This document shows positions 6,266-9,459 of a stretch of DNA of 9,459 nucleotides, piece after piece. Under the pieces are notes generated by a model. The model was not told where the DNA came from and searched no databases. It saw only the letters and a list, made by a program, of their open reading frames with translations. Source of the stretch: Spirochaetales bacterium. GTDB taxonomy: Bacteria > Spirochaetota > Spirochaetia > Sphaerochaetales > Sphaerochaetaceae. Position numbers and translations under genes: made by a program. The number at the start of each line of letters is the position of its first letter. Positions within the stretch are counted from its first letter, which is position 1. The stretch spans positions 1 through 9,459 of the forward strand of contig JAGBRG010000288.1 of assembly GCA_017632495.1 (NCBI GenBank), given 5' to 3'.

Positions 6266-6294
6266 TTGACAACTGACAGTACGGGACTTAATAT
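6266..6294 (+). promoter_or_regulatory. Promoter of nrdDG
   Basis: A perfect TTGACA -35 box (6266-6271) is followed after 17 bases by TAATAT (6289-6294), four of six to TATAAT. An A-tract (6244-6251) upstream could act as an UP element. Predicted start is about 6301, giving a leader of about 97 bases. The -10 box lies within the first NrdR-like box. Confidence 0.6.
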
Positions 6295-6299
6295 AGTGT
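6284..6299. promoter_or_regulatory. NrdR box 1 (overlaps the nrdD -10)
   Basis: The 16-mer GGACTTAATATAGTGT matches 12 of 16 positions of the NrdR-box form ACACTATATATAGTGT. The right half is perfect and the left half weak. It covers the -10 box. NrdR is the ATP-cone/zinc-ribbon repressor that controls ribonucleotide reductase genes across bacteria; nrdR itself is not in the window. Confidence 0.65.
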
Positions 6300-6314
6300 C
6301 TACAGGTTTAAACA

Positions 6315-6330
6315 ACACTACATTTTGTGT
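6315..6330. promoter_or_regulatory. NrdR box 2 (in the nrdD leader)
   Basis: ACACTACATTTTGTGT matches 13 of 16 positions of the same NrdR-box form, with perfect ACAC and GTGT ends. Its centre is 31 bp from that of box 1, about three helical turns, the spacing seen for paired NrdR sites. The pairing makes both calls stronger than either alone. Confidence 0.72.
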
Positions 6331-6397
6331 CAATACCGAAAACCAACAAGAATTATATACGACTTATATAACTTTGAATAAAAGAGGGAGAACTGCC

Positions 6398-8713
6398 GTG
6401 TATCAGGTACTAAAAAGAACAGGTGAGACTGTAGATTTCGACATCAAGAAAATTGAGAACGCAATTGTCCGTGCATTCGTTGCAACCGGAAAAAATTATA
6501 ACGAGGACGTCATCCAGATGCTCGCTCTTAGAGCAAGCGCACGTTTTTCAGACAACGTGAAAGACGGCAAGGTTTCCATCGAGGATATCCAGGACAGCGT
6601 CGAGTCCGTCCTTGCACAGGCCGGTTATGAGGACGTTGCCAAGGCATACATCCTTTATAGAAAGCAGCACGAGAATGTCAGACAGGCTTCCCAGACACTT
6701 GTGGACTACAAGAAGCTCATCGACAGCTACCTGGGCGCCAAAGACTGGAGAGTCAAGGAGAACAGCACCGTCAACTACTCAATCGGCGGCCTGATCCTGT
6801 CAAACAGCGGAGCTGTCACAGCCAACTACTGGCTCTCCGAGATCTACGATGATGCAATCGGAAACGCACACCGCAACGCAGACATCCACCTTCACGACCT
6901 CTCAATGCTTTCAGGCTACTGCGCAGGATGGAGCCTCAAGCAGCTCATCCGCGAGGGCCTGGGCGGCGTCGACGGCAAAATCTCATCCGCACCTGCAAAG
7001 CACCTCTCCACACTCTGCAACCAGATGGTCAACTTCATCGGCATCATGCAGAACGAGTGGGCCGGCGCACAGGCATTCTCCAGCTTCGACACATATCTTT
7101 CTGCCTTCGTCAAGGCCGATAACCTCTCATACCGCGAGGTCAAGCAGTGCATCGAGTCCTTCGTATTCGGCGTCAACACACCGTCACGCTGGGGCACCCA
7201 GGCACCGTTTTCAAACATCACACTTGACTGGACAGTACCAGATGATCTGAGAGACCTTCCTGCAATCATCGGCGGCAAGGACATGGATTTCACCTACGGC
7301 GACTGTAAGGCCGAGATGGATATGGTCAACAGAGCATTTTTGGAGATTATGATCAACGGAGACGCAAACGGCCGCGGCTTCCAGTATCCTATCCCCACAT
7401 ACTCACTTACAAAGGACTTTGACTGGTCTGACACAGAGAACAACAGACTTCTGTTCGAGATGACAAGCAAGTACGGCACACCTTATTTCTCCAACTACAT
7501 CGGAAACACAGAGATGCAGCCGTCTGACGTCAGATCCATGTGCTGCAGACTCAGACTGGACCTCAGAGAGCTGAGAAAGAAGAGCGGCGGATTCTTCGGA
7601 AGCGGCGAGTCCACAGGATCCATCGGAGTTGTTACAATCAACCTGCCCAGAATCGCATACCTTGCCAAGGACAAGGAAGACTTCTTCAAGCGCCTTGATG
7701 ACATGATGGATCTGTCTGCCAGAAGCCTCAAGACCAAGCGTGAAGTTGTCACAAGCTACCTCGAGCACGGCCTCTATCCTTACACAAAGCGCTACCTGGG
7801 AACATTTAACAACCACTTCTCGACAATCGGACTTGTCGGAATGAACGAGACCTGTCTGAACGCCAACTGGCTCAGAAAGGACCTGACAAACCGTGAGGCA
7901 CAGGTCTTCGCAGGCGAGGTTCTGGACCACATGAGAGAGAAGCTTTCCGACTATCAGGTCAAGTACGGCGATCTGTACAACCTCGAGGCAACTCCTGCCG
8001 AGTCAACAGCTTACAGACTTGCCAAGCACGACAAGGAACAGTATCCGGACATCGTCACAGCAGGTACACCTGAGTCCCCGTACTACACCAACTCCTCCAA
8101 TCTGCCTGTCTGGTTCACAGACGACATCTTCGAGGCAATGGATATCCAGGATCCGCTTCAGGTCAAGTACACTTCCGGAACAGTCTTCCACGTGTTCCTC
8201 GGCCAGAAGGTCTCCGACTGGAAGGCAACAAGGAACCTGGTCCGCAAGATCGCAGAGAACCACAAGCTGCCTTACTACACCATCTCTCCGACATATTCAG
8301 TCTGTCAGGATCACGGCTACCTTGAAGGCGAGCAGTGGGAATGCCCGATCTGCCACAAGAAGACCGAGGTCTACTCCAGAATCACCGGTTACTACAGACC
8401 TGTCCAGAACTGGAACACCGGAAAGACCCAGGAGTTCAACGAGCGCAAGGAGTACAAGCCCGAAATCAGAGCAGCCATGCCGATTCTTTTCACCACAAAG
8501 ACCTGCCCGAACTGCCCGGCAGCAAAGGCAAACCTTGAGAAGATGGGAATCGCCTACAAGGTCGTCGATGCCATGGAGAATCAGGACCTTGCACAGAAGT
8601 ACGGCGTCATGGGCGTTCCGACACTCGTACCCGATCCGCATGATCCTTCCACAGTGATCAGCGGCGTGAACCAGATTGCAAGCTGGGCAAAGGCAAACGG
8701 AAAGAGGGCATGA
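6398..8713 (+). CDS. nrdD: Anaerobic (class III) ribonucleoside-triphosphate reductase with C-terminal redoxin domain
   Basis: This 771-residue cytoplasmic enzyme reduces NTPs to dNTPs by glycyl-radical chemistry. Start is GTG 6398: AGGGAG lies seven bases upstream, and the longer TTG 6266 reading would translate the promoter. Domains: ATP-cone at about 1-93 (VYQVLKRTGETVDFDIKKIENAI...), then the reductase barrel with DLSMLSGYCAGWSL (Cys175), MCCRLRLDLREL (Cys382-Cys383), GVVTINLPRIAYLA, GLVGMNETCLN and NLEATPAESTAYRLAKHD. The zinc site has Cys636, His639, Cys649 and Cys652 (CPIC). The glycyl-radical loop is RITGYYRPVQNW with Gly664. Residues about 694-771 are an added thioredoxin-fold domain with CPNC (703-706) and cis-Pro in GVPTL; E. 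coli NrdD (712 residues) lacks it. nrdG overlaps the stop by ATGA. Paired NrdR boxes sit at the promoter. Confidence 0.97.
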   Translation: MYQVLKRTGETVDFDIKKIENAIVRAFVATGKNYNEDVIQMLALRASARFSDNVKDGKVSIEDIQDSVESVLAQAGYEDVAKAYILYRKQHENVRQASQTLVDYKKLIDSYLGAKDWRVKENSTVNYSIGGLILSNSGAVTANYWLSEIYDDAIGNAHRNADIHLHDLSMLSGYCAGWSLKQLIREGLGGVDGKISSAPAKHLSTLCNQMVNFIGIMQNEWAGAQAFSSFDTYLSAFVKADNLSYREVKQCIESFVFGVNTPSRWGTQAPFSNITLDWTVPDDLRDLPAIIGGKDMDFTYGDCKAEMDMVNRAFLEIMINGDANGRGFQYPIPTYSLTKDFDWSDTENNRLLFEMTSKYGTPYFSNYIGNTEMQPSDVRSMCCRLRLDLRELRKKSGGFFGSGESTGSIGVVTINLPRIAYLAKDKEDFFKRLDDMMDLSARSLKTKREVVTSYLEHGLYPYTKRYLGTFNNHFSTIGLVGMNETCLNANWLRKDLTNREAQVFAGEVLDHMREKLSDYQVKYGDLYNLEATPAESTAYRLAKHDKEQYPDIVTAGTPESPYYTNSSNLPVWFTDDIFEAMDIQDPLQVKYTSGTVFHVFLGQKVSDWKATRNLVRKIAENHKLPYYTISPTYSVCQDHGYLEGEQWECPICHKKTEVYSRITGYYRPVQNWNTGKTQEFNERKEYKPEIRAAMPILFTTKTCPNCPAAKANLEKMGIAYKVVDAMENQDLAQKYGVMGVPTLVPDPHDPSTVISGVNQIASWAKANGKRA

Positions 8714-9405
8714 CCTTCAGCGGTTTTGAGAAAACAGATCTCATTAACTATCCCGGACTGGTTGCATCCACAGTATTTACCTGTGGGTGCAACTTTCGTT
8801 GTCCCTACTGCCACAACCCAGAATTCGTAATCCAGGGCTCCGACGAAACCTACTTCGGCGAAACCTACACGGAAGAAGAAATCCTCTCATACCTCACAAA
8901 GCGCCGCTCCCTCTTAGACGGCCTTGTCATCTCAGGCGGAGAGCCCACTCTTCACAAGGACCTTGCCCCCTTTATGCGCCGTGTCAAAGACATGGGCTTT
9001 AAGATCAAGCTGGACACAAACGGAAGCAGGCCCGAAGTCCTGAAAGACCTTATTTCCCAGAACCTTGTGGACTTCGTTGCCATGGACATCAAGGCCCCCT
9101 TGGAGAAGTACCATCTTCTAGGTTTCACCGACACAAAAGCCATTTCGATGTCGATAGATATCCTGGAAGGCCTCGTTGACCTCGTTGACCACGAGTTCCG
9201 CACAACATGCCCCAAGAGCATTCTGGATGTCTCCGACTTTGCAAAAATGGCGGATCTTATAGGTCAAAAAGCCAAGTGGTACCTTCAGCCGTTCAACCCC
9301 AAGAAGACCCTGGACCCCTCATACAACGAAGAGTCCTCGTATTCTTCCGAGGAGCTTGAAGAAATAATAAGAACTCTGGGTAGAAAGAACACCTTCGTCC
9401 GCTGA
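8710..9405 (+). CDS. nrdG: Anaerobic ribonucleotide reductase activating protein (radical SAM)
   Basis: This 231-residue radical SAM enzyme uses S-adenosylmethionine and a [4Fe-4S] cluster to create the glycyl radical on NrdD. The cluster motif is CNFRCPYC (27-34: Cys27, Cys31, Cys34), with an extra Cys25 just before. The SAM-contacting GGEP motif is ISGGEPT (74-80), followed by KIKLDTNGSRPEVL and VDFVAMDIKAPL. It is longer than E. coli NrdG (154 residues) and matches the longer NrdG2-type branch; there is no ferredoxin insert as in some other activases. ATG 8710 overlaps the nrdD stop (ATGA), and GGAAAG (8699-8704) gives a plausible ribosome binding site, so translation is probably coupled. 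Start DLINYPGLVASTVFTCGCNFRC is typical of the family. Confidence 0.95.
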   Translation: MTFSGFEKTDLINYPGLVASTVFTCGCNFRCPYCHNPEFVIQGSDETYFGETYTEEEILSYLTKRRSLLDGLVISGGEPTLHKDLAPFMRRVKDMGFKIKLDTNGSRPEVLKDLISQNLVDFVAMDIKAPLEKYHLLGFTDTKAISMSIDILEGLVDLVDHEFRTTCPKSILDVSDFAKMADLIGQKAKWYLQPFNPKKTLDPSYNEESSYSSEELEEIIRTLGRKNTFVR

Positions 9406-9406
9406 A

Positions 9407-9435
9407 TTCACAAAGAACTGATAATGTGGCATGAT
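9407..9435 (+). promoter_or_regulatory. Possible promoter of a gene beginning at the window end
   Basis: TTCACA (9407-9412), a 17-base spacer ending in TGG, and CATGAT (9430-9435) form a modest sigma70-type promoter with an extended -10. The predicted start is near 9442, just before GGGAGAG. No terminator hairpin is visible after nrdG, so read-through is an alternative. Confidence 0.25.
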
Positions 9436-9443
9436 TTGAACTT

Positions 9444-9459
9444 GGGAGAGACTCAGATG
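9444..9459 (+). other. Probable ribosome binding site and start codon of the next gene
   Basis: GGGAGAG (9444-9450) lies six bases before ATG 9457-9459, the last three bases of the window. This looks like a start site on the same strand as nrdDG, but no coding sequence is visible to identify the product. Confidence 0.35.

Noticed and set aside
6266..6397. A longer nrdD reading from TTG 6266 (44 extra residues).
   Set aside because: The TTG is part of the TTGACA -35 box, and the stretch holds the promoter and both NrdR boxes. It is A/T-rich and unlike an NrdD N-terminus, has no ribosome binding site, and GTG 6398 has a good one just where the ATP-cone begins.
6916..7293. Long open frames opposite or overlapping nrdD (also 7403-7930 minus and 8019-8657 plus).
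   Set aside because: They are shadows of a G/C-biased third position in a strongly conserved gene: low-complexity Ser/Thr/Arg-rich products, no ribosome binding sites and no recognisable family.

Overview
The window holds nine genes: eight complete, and one cut by the left edge. It reads as ordinary chromosome from an anaerobic or facultatively anaerobic bacterium of moderate G+C. The main clue is the oxygen-sensitive class III ribonucleotide reductase pair nrdD-nrdG, together with fermentation-type enzymes (glycerol kinase and an Ldh2-family 2-hydroxyacid dehydrogenase). The acyl-ACP thioesterase and the N-acetylhexosamine-kinase-like protein would fit clostridia or spirochaetes, but no marker here fixes the phylum. 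I see no rRNA, tRNA, CRISPR array, transposase, integrase or phage gene.

Layout. (1) 1-940, plus strand: the end of a polar amino acid ABC permease overlapping its GlnQ-type ATPase. (2) 3403-942, minus strand: a tight three-gene operon of acyl-ACP thioesterase family protein, APH-fold sugar kinase (NahK-like) and Maf nucleotide pyrophosphatase. Its 3' end meets the ATPase gene tail to tail with one base between stop codons, and a bidirectional terminator-like hairpin lies inside the last codons of maf. (3) 3404-3520: a divergent control region with two good sigma70-type promoters back to back. (4) 3521-6178, plus strand: glpK, then an Ldh2-family dehydrogenase, closed by a strong intrinsic terminator at 6211-6242. 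(5) 6243-6397: the nrd control region, with a TTGACA promoter and two NrdR-box-like palindromes 31 bp apart. (6) 6398-9405: nrdD (GTG start, fused C-terminal redoxin domain) and nrdG, overlapping by ATGA. (7) The last bases look like the promoter, ribosome binding site and ATG of a further plus-strand gene.

Function. NrdG (radical SAM) makes the glycyl radical on NrdD, which then reduces ribonucleotides without oxygen. The CPNC redoxin tail on NrdD suggests that the reductant is delivered in cis, not by formate or a separate redoxin. GlpK channels glycerol to glycerol 3-phosphate. The dehydrogenase next to it probably interconverts a 2-oxoacid and a 2-hydroxyacid, but its substrate is unknown. 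The minus-strand operon joins three functions with no obvious shared pathway.

The points most worth checking are the NrdD-redoxin fusion, the paired NrdR boxes, the predicted leaderless mRNA of the thioesterase gene, the loss of several expected catalytic residues in that thioesterase, and a glycerol kinase that lacks both known regulatory site types. None amounts to a wholly new system.
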